This document shows, in pieces, positions 12,901 to 27,000 of a stretch of DNA of 64,000 bases. Every line of letters starts with the position of its first letter. The stretch's first letter is position 1. Position numbers and translations under genes: made by a program. The notes under the pieces are model-generated. The model worked only from the letters and a program-made list of their open reading frames with translations, did no database searches and was not told where the DNA came from. Source of the DNA: Canna indica (taxonomy: Eukaryota > Streptophyta > Magnoliopsida > Zingiberales > Cannaceae); NCBI GenBank assembly GCA_034359265.1, contig CP136893.1:49177501-49241500 (forward strand). Reading direction: 5' to 3'.

Positions 12901-14915
12901 GAATCTTGAACGAAGCCGACTGATTGAACTTCGGGGTATCGGTTCGAAAGGACCAGAAATCTGAGTCACAAGCGACTCCAGAACATTCACTGTGATGGGA
13001 GAAGTTGTTAATCGATTTATTTTTGACAGACTAATGCAAAGAATTGCACGCTTTTTCGAATAGAATCTTGAACGAAGCCGACTGGTTGAACTTCGGGGTA
13101 TCGGCTAGAAACGCCCAGCAATCTGAGTCCCGAGTGACTCCATAACATTCACTGTGATGGGAGAAGTTGTTAATCGAGTTATTTTTGACAAACTAATGCA
13201 AAGAATTGCACGCTTTTTGGAATAGAATCTTGAACGAAGCCGACTGATTGAACTTCGGGGTATCGGTTCGAAAGGACCAGAAATCTGAGTCACAAGCGAC
13301 TCCAGAACATTCACTGTGATGGGAGAAGTTGTTAATCGATTTATTTTTGACAGACTAATGCAAAGAATTGCACGCTTTTTCGAATAGAATCTTGAACGAA
13401 GCCGACTGGTTGAACTTCGGGGTATCGGCTAGAAACGCCCAGCAATCTGAGTCCCGAGTGACTCCATAACATTCACTGTGATGGGAGAAGTTGTTAATCG
13501 AGTTATTTTTGACAAACTAATGCAAAGAATTGCACGATTTTTGGAATAGAATCTTGAACGAAACCGACTGGTTGAACTTCGGGGTATCGACTAGAAACGC
13601 CCAGCAATTTGAGTCCCGAGCGACTCCAGAACATTCACTGTGATGGGAGAAGTTGTTAATCTAATTAGTTTTGACAGACTAATACAAATAATTGCACGAT
13701 TTTTCGAATAGAATCTTGAACGAAGCCGACTGATTGAACTTCTGGGTATCGGCTAGAAATGCCCAGCAATCTGAGTCCCGAGCGACTCCATAACATTCAT
13801 TGTGATGGGAGAAGTTTTTAATCGAGTTATTTTTGACACACTAATGCAAAGAATTGCACGCTTTTTGGAATAGAATCTTGAACGAAGCCGACTGATTGAA
13901 CTTCGGGGTATCGGCTAGAAACGCCCAACAATCTGAGTCCCGAGCGACTCCATAACATTCACTGTGATGGGAGAAGTTGTTAATCGAGTTATTTTTGACA
14001 AACTAATGCAAAGAATTGCACGATTTTTGCAATAGAATCTTGAACGAAGCCGACTGGTTGAACTTCGGGGTATCGGCTAGAAACGCCAAGCAATCTGAGT
14101 CCCGAGCGACTCCAGAACATTCATTGTGATGGGAGAAGTTGTTAATCTAGTCATTTTTGACTGACTAATACAAATAATTGCACGATTTTTCGAATAGAAT
14201 CTTGAACGAAGCCGACTGATTGAACTTCGGGGTATCGGCTAGAAACGCCCAGCAATCTGAGTCCCGAGCGACTCCATAACATTCACTGTGATGGGAGAAG
14301 TTGTTAATCGAGTTATTTATGACAAACTAATGCAAAGAATTGCATGCTTTTTGGAATTGAATCTTGAACGAAGCCGACTGGTTGAACTTCGGGGTATCGG
14401 CTAGAAACGCCCAGCAATCTGAGTCCCGAGCGACTCCATAACATTCACTGTGATGGGAGAAGTTGTTAATCGAGTTATTTATGACAAACTAATGCAAAGA
14501 ATTGCATGCTTTTTGGAATTGAATCTTGAACGAAGCCGACTGGTTGAACTTCGGGGTATCGGCTAGAAACGCCCAACAATCTGAGTCCCGAGCGACTCCA
14601 TAACATTCACTGTGATGGGAGAAGTTGTTAATCGAGTTATTTTTGACAAACTAATGCAAAGAATTGCACGATTTTTGCAATAGAATCTTGAACGAAGCCG
14701 ACTGGTTGAACTTCGGGGTATCGGCTAGAAACGCCCAGCAATCTGAGTCCCGAGCGACTCCATAACATTCACTGTGATGGGAGAGTTGTTAATCGAGTAA
14801 TTTTTGACAAACTAATGCAAAGAATTGCACGCTTTTTGGAATAGAATCTTCAACAAAGCCGACTGATTGAACTTCGGGGTATCGATTCGAAACGATCAGA
14901 AATCTGAGTCACGAG
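9779..14915. repeat. Large duplicated satellite block, copy 2
   Basis: Partner of the block at 3,335-8,110. It retains the 33 bp missing from copy 1. It has an extra 324-bp dimer near 13,127 and a roughly 30-bp patch near 12,801-12,830 that comes from a different monomer subfamily. Its internal 13-mer repeat has a shift of 2,105 bp (CTTCAACAAAGCC at 10,476 and 12,581). Confidence 0.85.
12803..13450. repeat. Dimer (324 bp) tandemly duplicated
   Basis: The two-monomer unit running from GTCCCGAGTGACTCCATAAC through the GGTTCGAAAGGACC monomer occurs at 12,803 and again at 13,127. The related block at 6,350-6,680 has it once. It shifts the offset between the large blocks from 6,477 to 6,801. This is a recent local two-monomer expansion. 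Confidence 0.85.
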
Positions 14916-15199
14916 TGACTCCAGAACATTCACTGTGATGGTAGAAGTTGTTAATCGAGTTATTTTTGACAAACTAATGCAAAGAATTGCACACTTTTTG
15001 GAATAGAATCTTGAACGAAGCCGACTGATTGAACTTCGGGGTATCGGTTCAAAACGACCAGAAATCTGAGTCACAAGCGACTCCAAAATATTCACTGTGA
15101 TGGGAGAAGTTGTTAATCGATTTATTTTTGACAGACTAATGCAAAGAATTGCACGCTTTTTCGAATAGAATCTTGAACGAAGCCGACTGGTTGAACTTC

Positions 15200-18000
15200 G
15201 GGGTATCAGCTCGAAACGGCCAGCAATCTGTGACCCGTGCGACTCCAGAACAGTCACTGTGATGGGAGAAGTTGTTAATCGAGTTATTTTTTACAAACTA
15301 ATGCAAAGAACTGAATGATTTTTTCGAATAGAATCTTGAATGAAGCCGACTGGTTGAACTTCGGGGTATCGACAAGAAACACCAGCAATCTAAGTCCCGA
15401 GCGACTCCAGAACATTCACTGTGATGGTAGAAGTTGTTAATCGAGTTATTTTTGACAGACTAATGCAAAGAATTGCACGATTTTTCGAATAGATACTTGA
15501 ACGAAGCCGATTGGTTGAACTTCGGGGAATCGGATAGAAACGCCCAGAAATCTGAGACACAAGCGACTCCAGAACATTCACTGTGATGGGAGAAGTTTTT
15601 AATCGAGTTATTTTTGATAGACTAATGCAAAGAATTGCATGATTTTTTGAAGAGAATCTTGAACGAAGCCGACTGATTGAACTTCGAGGTATCAGCTCGA
15701 AACGACCAGCAATCTGTGACTCGAGCGACTCCAGAACATTCACTGTGATGGGAGAAGTTGTTAATCGAGTTATTTTTTACAAACTAATGCATAGAATTGC
15801 ACGCTTTTTCGAATAGAATTTTGAACGAAGCCGACTAGTTGAACTTCGGGGTATCAGCTCGAAACGGCCAGCAATCTATGACCCGTGCGACTCCAGAACA
15901 GTCACTGTGATGGGAGAAGTTATTAATCGAGTTATTTTTGACAAACTAATGCAAAGAACTGAATGATTTTTTCGAATAGAATCTTGAATGAAGTCGACTG
16001 GTTGAACTTCGGGGTATCGACAAGAAACCCCCAGCAATCTAAGTCCCGAGCGACTCCAGAACATTCACTGTGATGGTAGAAGTTGTTAATCTAGTTATTT
16101 TTGATAGACTAATGCAAAGAATTGCACGATTTTTCGAATAGATACTTGAACGAAGCCGACTGGTTGAACTTCGGGGAATCGGATAGAAACGCCTAGAAAT
16201 CTGAGACACAAGCGACTCCAGAACATTCACTGTGATGGGAGAAGTTTTTAATCGAGTTATTTTTTATAGACTAATGCAAAGAATTGCATGATTTTTTGAA
16301 GAGAATCTTGAACGAAGCCGACTGATTGAACTTCGAAGTATGAGCTCGAAACGACCCGCAATCTGTGACTCGAGCGACTCCAGAACATTCACTGTGATGG
16401 GAGAAGTTGTTAATCGAGTTATTTTTGACAAACTAATGCAAAGAATTGCACGCTTTTTCGAATAGAATCTTGAACGAAGCCGACTGGTTGAACTTCGGGG
16501 TATCGGCTAGAAACGCCCAGCAATCTGAGTCCCGAGCGACTCCATAACATTCACTGTGATGGGAGAAGTTGTTGATCGAGTTATTTTTGACAAACTAATG
16601 CAAAGAATTGCACGATTTTTGGAATAGAATCTTGAACGAAACCGACTGGTTGAACTTCGGGGTATCCAGACTAATGCAAAGAATTGCACGATTTTTCGAA
16701 TAGATACTTGAACGAAGCCGACTGGTTGAACTTCGGGGAATCGGATAGAAACGCCCAGAAATCTGAGAGACAAGCGACTCCAGAACATTCACTATGATGG
16801 GAGATGTTTTTAATCGAGTTATTTTTGATAGACTAATGCAAAGAATTGCATTATTTTTTGAAGAGAATCTTGAACGAAGCCGACTGATTGAACTTCGAGG
16901 TATCAGCTCGAAACGACCAGCAATCTGTGACTCGAGCGACTCCAGAACATTCACTGTGATGGGAGAAGTTGTTAATCGAGTTATTTTTGACAAACTATTG
17001 CAAAGAATTGCACGCTTTTTCGAATAGAATTTTGAACGAAGCCGACTGGTTGAACTTCGGGGTATCAGCTTGAAACGGCCAGCAATCTGTGACCCGTGCG
17101 ACTCCAGAACAGTCACTGTGATGGGAGAAGTTGTTAATCGAGTTATTTTTGACAAACTAATGCAAAGAACTGAATGATTTTTTCGAATAGAATCTTGAAT
17201 GAAGCCGACTGGTTGAACTTCGGGGTATCGACAAGAAACACCCAGCAATCTAAGTCCCGAGCGACTCCAGAACATTCACTGTGATGGTAGAAGTTGTTAA
17301 TCGAGTTATTTTTGACAGACTAATGCAAAGAATTGCATGATTTTTTGAATAGATACTTGAACGAAGACGACTGGTTGAACTTCGGGGAATCGGATAGAAA
17401 CGCCCAGAAATCTGAGACACAAGCGACTCCAGAACATTCACTGTGATGAGAGAAGTTTTTAATCGAGTTATTTTTGATAGACTAATGTAAAGAATTGCAT
17501 GATTTTTTGAAGAGAATCTTGAACGAAGCCGACTGATTGAACTTTGAGGTATCAGCTCAAAACGACCCGCAATCTGTGACTCGAGCGACTGCAGAACATT
17601 CACTGTGATGGGAGAAGTTGTTAATCGAGTTATTTTTGACAAACTAATGCAAAGAATTGCACGCTTTTTCGAATAGAATCTTGAACGAAGCCGACTGGTT
17701 GAACTTCGGGGTATCAGCTCGAAACGGCCAGCAATCTGTGACCCGTGCGACTCCAGAACAGTCACTGTGATGGGAGAAGTTGTTAATCGAGTTATTTTTG
17801 ACAAACTAATGCAAAGAACTGAATGATTTTTTCGAATAGAATCTTGAATGAAGCCGACTGGTTGAACTTCGGGGTATCGACAAGAAACGCCCAGCAATCT
17901 AAGTCCCGAGCGACTCCAGAACATTCATTGTGATGGTAGAAGTTGTTAATCGAGTTATTTTTGACAGACTAATGCAAATAATTGTACGATTTTTCGAATA
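15200..18000. repeat. 4-mer HOR, 648 bp
   Basis: The diagnostic AAGAACTGAATGATTTTTTC monomer appears at 15,306, 15,954, 17,165 and 17,814, spacings of 648, 1,211 and 649 bp. The middle interval corresponds to eight monomers less 86 bp lost at 16,666. Each unit has the order GACAAGAAAC, GATACTTGAACG, GAAGAGAATCTTG and plain TTTTTCGAATAG monomers. The longest open frames on the minus strand (16,595-17,275, 226 codons; 17,250-17,924, 224 codons) fall here only because few monomers carry the CTAGAA stop. Confidence 0.8.
16572..16810. repeat. Fused monomer with 86-bp deletion
   Basis: Two GTTGTTAATC-equivalent boxes are 238 bp apart instead of 324. At 16,666/16,667 the sequence passes from GGGGTATC (monomer position 17) directly to CAGACTAATG (position 104). 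This removes 86 bp and joins a GGAATAG-type monomer to a GATACTTG-type monomer. It is the largest internal deletion in the array, and a shared C at the junction is compatible with microhomology joining or unequal pairing. Confidence 0.9.
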
Positions 18001-21000
18001 GATACTTGAACGAAGCCGACTGGTTGAACTTCGGGGTATCGGCTAGAAACGCCCAGAAATCTGAGACACAAGCGACTCCAGAACATTCACAGTGATGGGA
18101 GAAGTTTTTAATCGAGTTATTTTTGACAGACTAATGCAAAGAATTGCACGATTTTTCAAAGAGAATCATGAACGAAGCTGACTGATTGAACTTCGAGGTA
18201 TCAGCTCGAAACAACCAGCAATCTGTGACTCGAGCGACTCCAGAACATTCACTGTGATGGGAGAAGTTGTTAATCGAGTTATTTTTGACAAACTAATGCA
18301 AAGAATTGCATGCTTTTTGGAATAGAATCTTGAACGAAGCCGACTGATTGAACTTCGGGGTATCGGTTCGAATCAACCAGAAATTTAAGTCAAAAGCGAC
18401 TCCAGAACATTCACTGTGAAGGGAGAAGTTGTTAATCGATTTATTTTTGACAGACTAATGCAAAGAATTGCACGCTTTTTCTAATAGAATCTAGAACGAA
18501 GTCGACTGATTGACCTTCGGGGTATCGGCTAGAAACGGCCAGCAATCTAAGTCCCGAGCGACTCCAGAACATTCACTGTGATGGGAGAAGTTGTTAATCT
18601 AGTTATTTTTGACAGACTAATACAAATAATTGCACGATTTTTTGAATAGAATCTTGAACGAAGCCAACTGGTTGAACTTCGGGTAATCGGCTAGAAACAC
18701 CCAGCAATCTGAGCCCCGAGCGACTCCAGAACATTCACTGTGATGGGAGAAGTTGTTAATCGAGTTATTTTTGACAAACTAATGCTAAGAATTGCACGCT
18801 TTTTCGAATAGAATCTTGAACGAAGCCGACTGGTTGAACTTCTGGGTATCAGCTCGAAACGGCCAACAATCTGTGACCCGTGCGACTCCAGAACAGTCAC
18901 TGTGATGGGAGAAGTTGTTAATCGAGTTGTTTTTGACAAACTAATGCAAAGAACTGAATGATTTTTTCGAATAGAATCTTGAATGAAGCCGACTGGTTGA
19001 ACTTCGGGGTATCGATAAGAAACGCCCAGCAATCTAAGTTCCGAGTGACTCCAGAACATTCACTGTGATGGTAGAAGTTGTTAATCGAGTTATTTTTGAC
19101 ACACTAATGCAAAGAATTGCACGATTTTTCGAATAGATACTTGAACGAAGCCGACTGATTGAACTTCGAGGTATCAGCTCGAAACGACCAGCAATCTGTG
19201 ACTCGAGCGACTCCAGAACATTCACTGTGATGGGAGAAGTTGTTAATCGAGTTATTTTTGACAAACTAATGCAAAGAATTGCACGCTTTTTGGAATAGAA
19301 TCTTGAACGAAGCCGACTGATTGAACTTCGGGGTATCGGTTCGAATCGACCAGAAATCTGAGTCAAAAGCGACTCCAGAACATTCACTGTGATGGGAGAA
19401 GTTGTTAATCGATTTATTTTTGACAGACTAATGCAAAGAATTGCACGCTTTTTCTAATAGAATCTAGAACGAAGTCGACTGATTGACCTTCGTGTATCGG
19501 CTAGAAACGGCCAGCAATCTAAGTCCCGAGCGACTCCAGAACATTCACTGTGATGGGAGAAGTTGTTAATCTAGTTATTTTTGACAGACTAATACAAATA
19601 ATTGTACGATTTTTTGAATAGAATCTTGAACAAAGCCGACTGGTTGAACTTCGGGGTATCGGCTAGAAATGCCCAGCAATCTGAGTCCCGAGCGACTCCA
19701 AAACATTCACTGTGATGGGAGAAGTTGTTAATCGAGTTATTTTTGACAAACTAATGCAAAGAATTGCACGCTTTTTCGAATAGAATCTTGAACGAAGCCG
19801 ACTGATTGAACTTCGAGGTATCAGCTCGAAACGACCAGCAATCTGTAACCCGAGCGACTCCAGAACATTCACTGTGATGGGAGAAGATGTTAATCGAGTT
19901 ATTTTTGACAAACTAATGCAAAGAACTGCACGATTTTTAGGAATAGAATCTTGAAAGAAGCCGACTGGTTGAACTTCGGCGTATCGGCAGAAAACGCCCA
20001 GCAATCTAAGTCCCGAGAGACTCTAGAAAATTCACTGTGATGGTAGAAGTTGTTAATCAAGTTATTTTTGATAGACTAATGCAAAGAATTGCACGATTTT
20101 TTGAATAGATACTTGAACGAAGCCGACTGGTTGAACTTCGGGGTATCGGCTAGAAACGCCCCAAAATCTGAGACACAAGCGACTCCAGAACATTCACTGT
20201 GATAGGAGAAGTTGTTAATCGATTTATTTTTGACAGACTAATGCAAAGAATTGCACACTTTTTCGAATAGAATCTAGAACGAAGTCGACTGATTGTCCTT
20301 CGGGGTATCGGCTAGAAACGCCCAGCAATCTAAGTCGCGAGCGACTCCAGAACATTCACTGTGATGGGAGAAGTTGTTAATCTAGTTATTTTTACAGACT
20401 AATACAAATAATTGCACTATTTTTTGAATAGAATCTTGAACGAAGCCGACTGGTTGAACTACGGGGTATGGGCTAGAAACGCCCAGCAATCTGAGTCCCG
20501 AGCGACTCCAAAACATTCACTGTGATGGGAGAAGTTGTTAATCGAGTTATTTTTGACAAACTAATGCAAAGAATAGCACGCTTTTTCGAATGGAATCTTG
20601 AACAAAGCCGACTAATTGATCTTCGGGGTATCAGCTTGAAACGACCAGCAATCTGTGACGCGAGCGACTCCGAAACAGTCACTGTGATGGGAGAAGTTGT
20701 TAATCGAGTTATTTTTGACAAACTAATGCAAAGAACTGCGTGATTTTTTCGAATAGAATCTTGAATGAGGCCGACTGGTTGAACTTCGACGTATCGACAA
20801 GAAACGCCCAGCAATCTAATTCCCGAGCGACTCCAGAACATTCACTGTGATGGTAGAAGTTGTTAATCGAGTTATTTTTGACAGACTAATGCATAGAATT
20901 GCACGATTTTTTGAAAAGATACTTGAACGAAGCCGACTAGTTGAACTTCGGGGAATCGGATAGAAACGCCCAGAAATCTGAGACACAAGCGACTCCAGAA

Positions 21001-24000
21001 CATTCATTGTGATGGGAGAAGTTTTTAATCGAGTTATTTTTGACACACTAATGCAAAGAATTGCACGCTTTTTGAAATAGATACTTGAACGAAGCCGAGT
21101 GGTTGAACTTCGGGGTATCGGCTAGAAACGCCCAGAAATCTGAGACACAAGCGACTCCAGAACATTCACTGTGACGGGAGAAGTTGTTAATCTAGTTATT
21201 TTTGACAGATTAATACAAATAATTGCATGATTTTTTGAATAGAATCTTGAACGAAGCCGACTGGTTGAACTTCGGGGTATCGGCTAGAAATGCCCAGCAA
21301 TTTGAGTCCCGAGCGACTCCAAAACATTCACTGTGATGGGAGAAGTTGTTAATCGAGTTATTTTTGACAAACTAATGCAAAGAATAGCACACTTTTTCGA
21401 ATAGAATCTTGAACAAAGCCGACTGATTGAACTTCGGGGTATGAGCTTGAAACGACCAGCAATCTGTGACGCGAGCGACTCCAGAACAGTCACTGTGATG
21501 GGAGAAGTAGTTAATCGAGTTATTTTTGACAAACTAATGCAAAGAACTGCGTGATTTTTTCGAATAGAATATTAAATGAAGCCGACTGGTTGAACTTCGG
21601 GGTATCGACAAGAAACGCCCAGCAATCTAATTCCCGAGCGACTCCAGCACATTCACTGTGATGGTAGAAGTTGTTAATCGAGTTATTTTTGACAGACTAA
21701 TGCATAGAATTGCACGATTTTTCGAATAGATACTTGAACGAAGCCGACTGGTTGAACTTCGGGGAATCGGATAGAAACGCCCAGAAATCTGAGACACAAG
21801 CGACTCCAGAACATTCATTGTGATGGGAGAAGTTTTTAATCGAGTTATTTTTGACACACTAATGCAAAGAATTGCATTATTTTTTGAAGAGAATCTTGAA
21901 CGAAGCCGACTGATTGAACTTTGAGGTATCAGCTCGAAACGACCAGCAATCTGTGACTCGAGCGACTCCAGAACATTCACTGTGATGGGAGAAGTTGTTA
22001 ATCTTGTTATTTTTGATAGACTAATGCAAAGAATTGCATGATTTTTTGAAGAGAATCTTGAACGAAGCCGACTGATTGAACTTCGAGGTATCAGCTCGAA
22101 ACGACCAGCAATCTGTGACTCGAGCGACTCCAGAACATTCACTGTGATTGGAGAAGTTGTTAATCGAGTTATTTTTGACAACTAATGCAAAGAATTGCAC
22201 GCTTTTTGAAATAGAATCTTGAACGAAGCCGATTGATTGAACTTCGGGGTATCGGTTCGAATCGACCAGAAATCTGAGTCAAAAGCGACTCCAGAACATT
22301 CACTGTGATGGGAGAAGTTGTTAATCGATTTATTTTTGACAGACTAATGCAATGAATTGCACGCTTTTTCTAATAGAATCTAGAACGAAGTCGACTGATT
22401 GACCTTCGGGGTATCGGCTAGAAACGGCCAGCAATCTAAGTCCCGAGCGACTCCAGAACATTCACTGTGATGGGAGAAGTTATTAATCTAGTTATTTTTG
22501 ACAGACTAATACAAATAATTGCACGATTTTTTGAATAGAATCTTGAACGAAGCCGACTGGTTGAACTTCGGGGTATCGGCTAGAAACGCCCAGCAATCTG
22601 AGTCCCGAGCGACTCCAGAACATTCACTGTGATGGGAGAAGTTGTTAATCGAGTTATTTTTGACAAACTAATGCAAAGAATTGCACGCTTTTTCGAATAG
22701 AATCTTGAACAAAGCCGACTGATTGAACTTCGGGGTATCAGCTCGAAACGACCAGCAATCTGTGACGCGAGCGACTCCAGAACAGTCACTCTGATGGGAG
22801 AAGTTGTTAATCGAGTTATTTTTGACAAACTAATGCAAAGAACTGCATGATTTTTTCGAATAGAATCTTGAATGAAGACGACTGGTTGAACTTCGGGGTA
22901 TCGACAAGAAACGCCCAGCAATCTAATTCCCGAGCGACTCCAGAACATTCACTGTGAAGGTAGAAGTTGTTAATCGAGTTATTTTTGACAGACTAATGCA
23001 TAGAATTGCACGATTTTTCGAATAGATACTTGAACGAAGCCGACTGGTTGAACTTCGGGGAATCGGATAGAAACGCCCAGAAATCTGAGACACAAGTGAC
23101 TCCAGAACATTCATTGTGATGAGAGAAGTTTTTAATCGAGTTATTTTTGACACACTAATGCAAAGAATTGCATGATTTTTTGAAGAGAATCTTGAACGAA
23201 GCCGACTGATTGAACTTTGAGGTATCAGCTTGAAACGACCAGCAATCTGTGACTCGAGCGACTCCAGAACATTCACTGTGATGGGAGAAGTTGTTAATCG
23301 AGTTATTTTTGACAAACTAATGCAAAGAATTGCACGCTTTTTGGAATGGAATCTTGAACGAAGCCGACTGATTGAACTTCGGGGTATCGGTTCGAAACGA
23401 CCAGAAATCTGAGTCACAAGCGACTCCAGAACATTCACTGTGATGGGAGAAGTTGTTAATCGATTTATTTTTGATAGACTAATGCAAAGAATTGCATGCT
23501 TTTTCTAATAGAATCTAGAACGAAGTCGACTGATTGACCTTCGGGGTATCGGCTAGAAACGGCCAGCAATCTAAGTCCCGAGCGACTCCAGAACATTCAC
23601 TGTGATGGGAGAAGTTGTTAATCTAGTTATTTTTGACAGACTAATACAAATAATTGCACGATTTTTTGAATAGAATCTTGAACGAAGCTGACTGGTTGAA
23701 CTTCAGGGTATCGGCTAGAAACGCCCAGCAATCTGAGTCCCGAGCGACTCCAGAACATTCACTGTGATGGGAGAAGTTGTTAATCGAGTTATTTTTGACA
23801 AACTAATGCAAAGAATTGCACGCTTTTTCGAATAGAATCTTGAACGAAGCCGACTGATTGGACTTCGGGGTATCAGCTCAAAACGACCAGCAATCTGTAA
23901 CTCGAGCGACTCCAGAACATTCACTGTGATGGGAGAAGCTGTTAATCGAGTTATTTTTGACAAACTAATGCAAAGAACTGCACGATTTTTAGGAATAGAA

Positions 24001-27000
24001 TCTTGAAAGAAGCCGACTGGTTGAACTTCGGCGTATCGGCAAGAAACGCCCAGCAATCTAAGTCCCGAGCGACTCCAGAACATTCACTGTGATAGTAGAA
24101 GTTGTTAATCAAGTTATTTTTGACAGACTAATGCAAAGAATTGCACAATTTTTCGAATAGATACTTGAACGAAGACGACTGGTTGAACTTCGGGGTATCT
24201 GCTAGAAACGCCCCGAAATCTGAGACACAAGCGACTCCAGAACATTCACTGTGATGGGAGAAGTTGTTAATCGATTTATTTTTGACAAACTAATGCAAAG
24301 AATTGCACGCTTCTTCGAATAGAATCTAGAACGAAGTCGACTGATTGACGTTCGGGGTATCGGCTAGAAACGCCCAACAATCTAAGTCCCGAGCGACTCC
24401 AGAACATTCACTGTGACGGGAGAAGTTGTTAATCTAGTTATTTTTGACAGATTAATACAAATAATTGCATGATTTTTTGAATAGAATCTTGAACGAAGCC
24501 GACTGGTTGGACTTCGGGGTATCGGCTAGAAACGCCCAGCAATTTGAGTCCCGAGCGACTCCAGAACATTCACTGTGATGGGAGAAGTTGTTAATCGAGT
24601 TATTTTTGACAAACTAATGCAAAGAATAGCACGCTTTTTCGAATAGAATCTTGAACAAAGCCGACTGATTGAACTTCGGGGTATCAGCTCGAAACGACCA
24701 GCAATCTGTGACGCGAGCGACTCCAGAACAGTCACTGTGATGGGAGAAGTTGTTAATCGAGTTATTTTTGACAAACTAATGCAAAGAACTGCATGATTTT
24801 TTCGAATAGAATCTTGAATGAAGCCGACTGGTTGAACTTCGGGGTATCGACAAGAAACGCCCAGCAATCTAATTCCCGAGCGACTCCAGCACATTCACTG
24901 TGATGGTAGAAGTTGTTAATCAAGTTATTTTTGACAGACTAATGCATAGAATTGCACGATTTTTCTAATAGATACTTGAACGAAGCCGACTGGTTGAACT
25001 TCGGGGAATCGGATAGAAACGCCCAGAAATCTGAGACACAAGCGACTCCAGAACATTCATTGTGATGGGAGAAGTTTTTAATCGAGTTATTTTTGACACA
25101 CTAATGCAAAGAATTGCATGATTTTTTGAAGAGAATCTTGAACGAAGCCGGCTGATTGAACTTTGAGGTATCAGCTCGAAACGACCAGCAATTTGTGACT
25201 CGAGCGACTTCAGAACATTCACTGTGATGGGAGAAGTTGTTAATCGAGTTATTTTTGACAAACTAATGCAAAGAATTGCACGCTTTTTGAAATAGAATCT
25301 TGAACGAAGCCGACTGATTGAACTTCGGGGTATCGGTTCGAAAAGACCAGAAATCTGAGTCACAAGCGACTCCAGAACATTCACTGTGATGGGAGAAGTT
25401 GTTAATCGATTTATTTTTGACAGACTAATGCAAAGAATTGCATGCTTTTTCTAATAGAATCTAGAACGAAGTCGACTGATTGACCTTCGGGGTATCGGCT
25501 AGAAACGGCCAGCAATCTAAGTCCCGAGCGACTCCAAAACATTCACTGTGATGGGAGAAGTTGTTAATCTAGTTATTTTTGACAGACTAATACAAATAAT
25601 TGCACGATTTTTTGAATAGAGTCTTGAACGAAGCTGACTGGTTGAACTTCGGGGTATCGGCTAGAAACGCCCAGCAATCTGAGTCCCGAGCGACTCCAGA
25701 ACATTCACTGTGATGGGAGAAGTTGTTAATCGAGTTATTTTTGACAAACTAATGCAAAGAATTGCACGCTTTTTCGAATAGAATCTTGAACAAAGCCGAC
25801 TGATTGAACTTCGGGGTATCAGCTCGAAACGACCAGCAATCTGTGACGCGAGCGACTCCAGAACAGTCACTGTGATGGGAGAAGTTGTTAATCGAGTTAT
25901 TTTTGACAAACTAATGCAAAGAACTGCATGATTTTTTCGAATAGAATCTTGAAGGAAGCCGACTGGTTGAACTTCGGGGTATCGACAAGAAACGCCCAGC
26001 AATCTAATTCCCGAGCGACTCCAGCACATTCACTGTGATGGTAGAAGTTGTTAATCGAGTTATTTTTGACACACTAATACATAGAATTGCACGATTTTTC
26101 GAATAGATACTTGAACGAAGCCGACTGGTTGAACTTCGGGGAATCGGATAGAAACGCCCAGAAATCTGAGACACAAGCGACTCCAGAACATTCATTGTGA
26201 TGGGAGAAGTTTTTAATCGAGTTATTTTTGACACACTAATGCAAAGAATTGCATGATTTTTTGAAGAGAATCTTGAACGAAGCCGACTGATTGAACTTTG
26301 AGGTATCAGCTCGAAACGACCAGCAATCTGTGACTCGAGCGACTCCAGAACATTCACTGTGATGGGAGAAGTTGTTAATCGAGTTATTTTTGACAAACTA
26401 ATGCACAGAATTGCACGCTTTTTGAAATAATATCTTGAACGAAGCCGACTGATTGAACTTCGGGGTATCGGTTCGAAACGACCAGAAATCTGAGTCACAA
26501 GCGACTCCAGAACATTCACTGTGATGGGAGAAGTTGTTAATCAATTTATTTTTGACAGACTAATGCAAAGAATTGCACGCTTTTTCTAATAGAATCTAGA
26601 ACGAAGTCGACTGATTGACCTTCGGGGTATCGGCTAGAAACGGCCAGCAATCTAAGTCCCGAGCGACTCCAGAACATTCACTGTGATGGGAGATGTTGTT
26701 AATCTAGTTGTTTTTGACAGACTAATACAAATAATTGCACGATTTTTTGAATAGAATCTTGAACGAAGCTGACTGGTTGAACTTCGGGGTATCGGCTAGA
26801 AACGCCCAGCAATCTGAGTCCCGAGCGACTCCAGAACATTCACTGTGATGGGAGAAGTTGTTAATCGAATTATTTTTGACAAACTAATGCAAAGAATTGC
26901 ACGCTTTTTCGAATAGAATCTTGAACGAAGCCGACTGATTGAACTTCGGGGTATCAGCTCAAAACGACCAGCAATCTGTAACCCGAGCGACTCCAGAACA

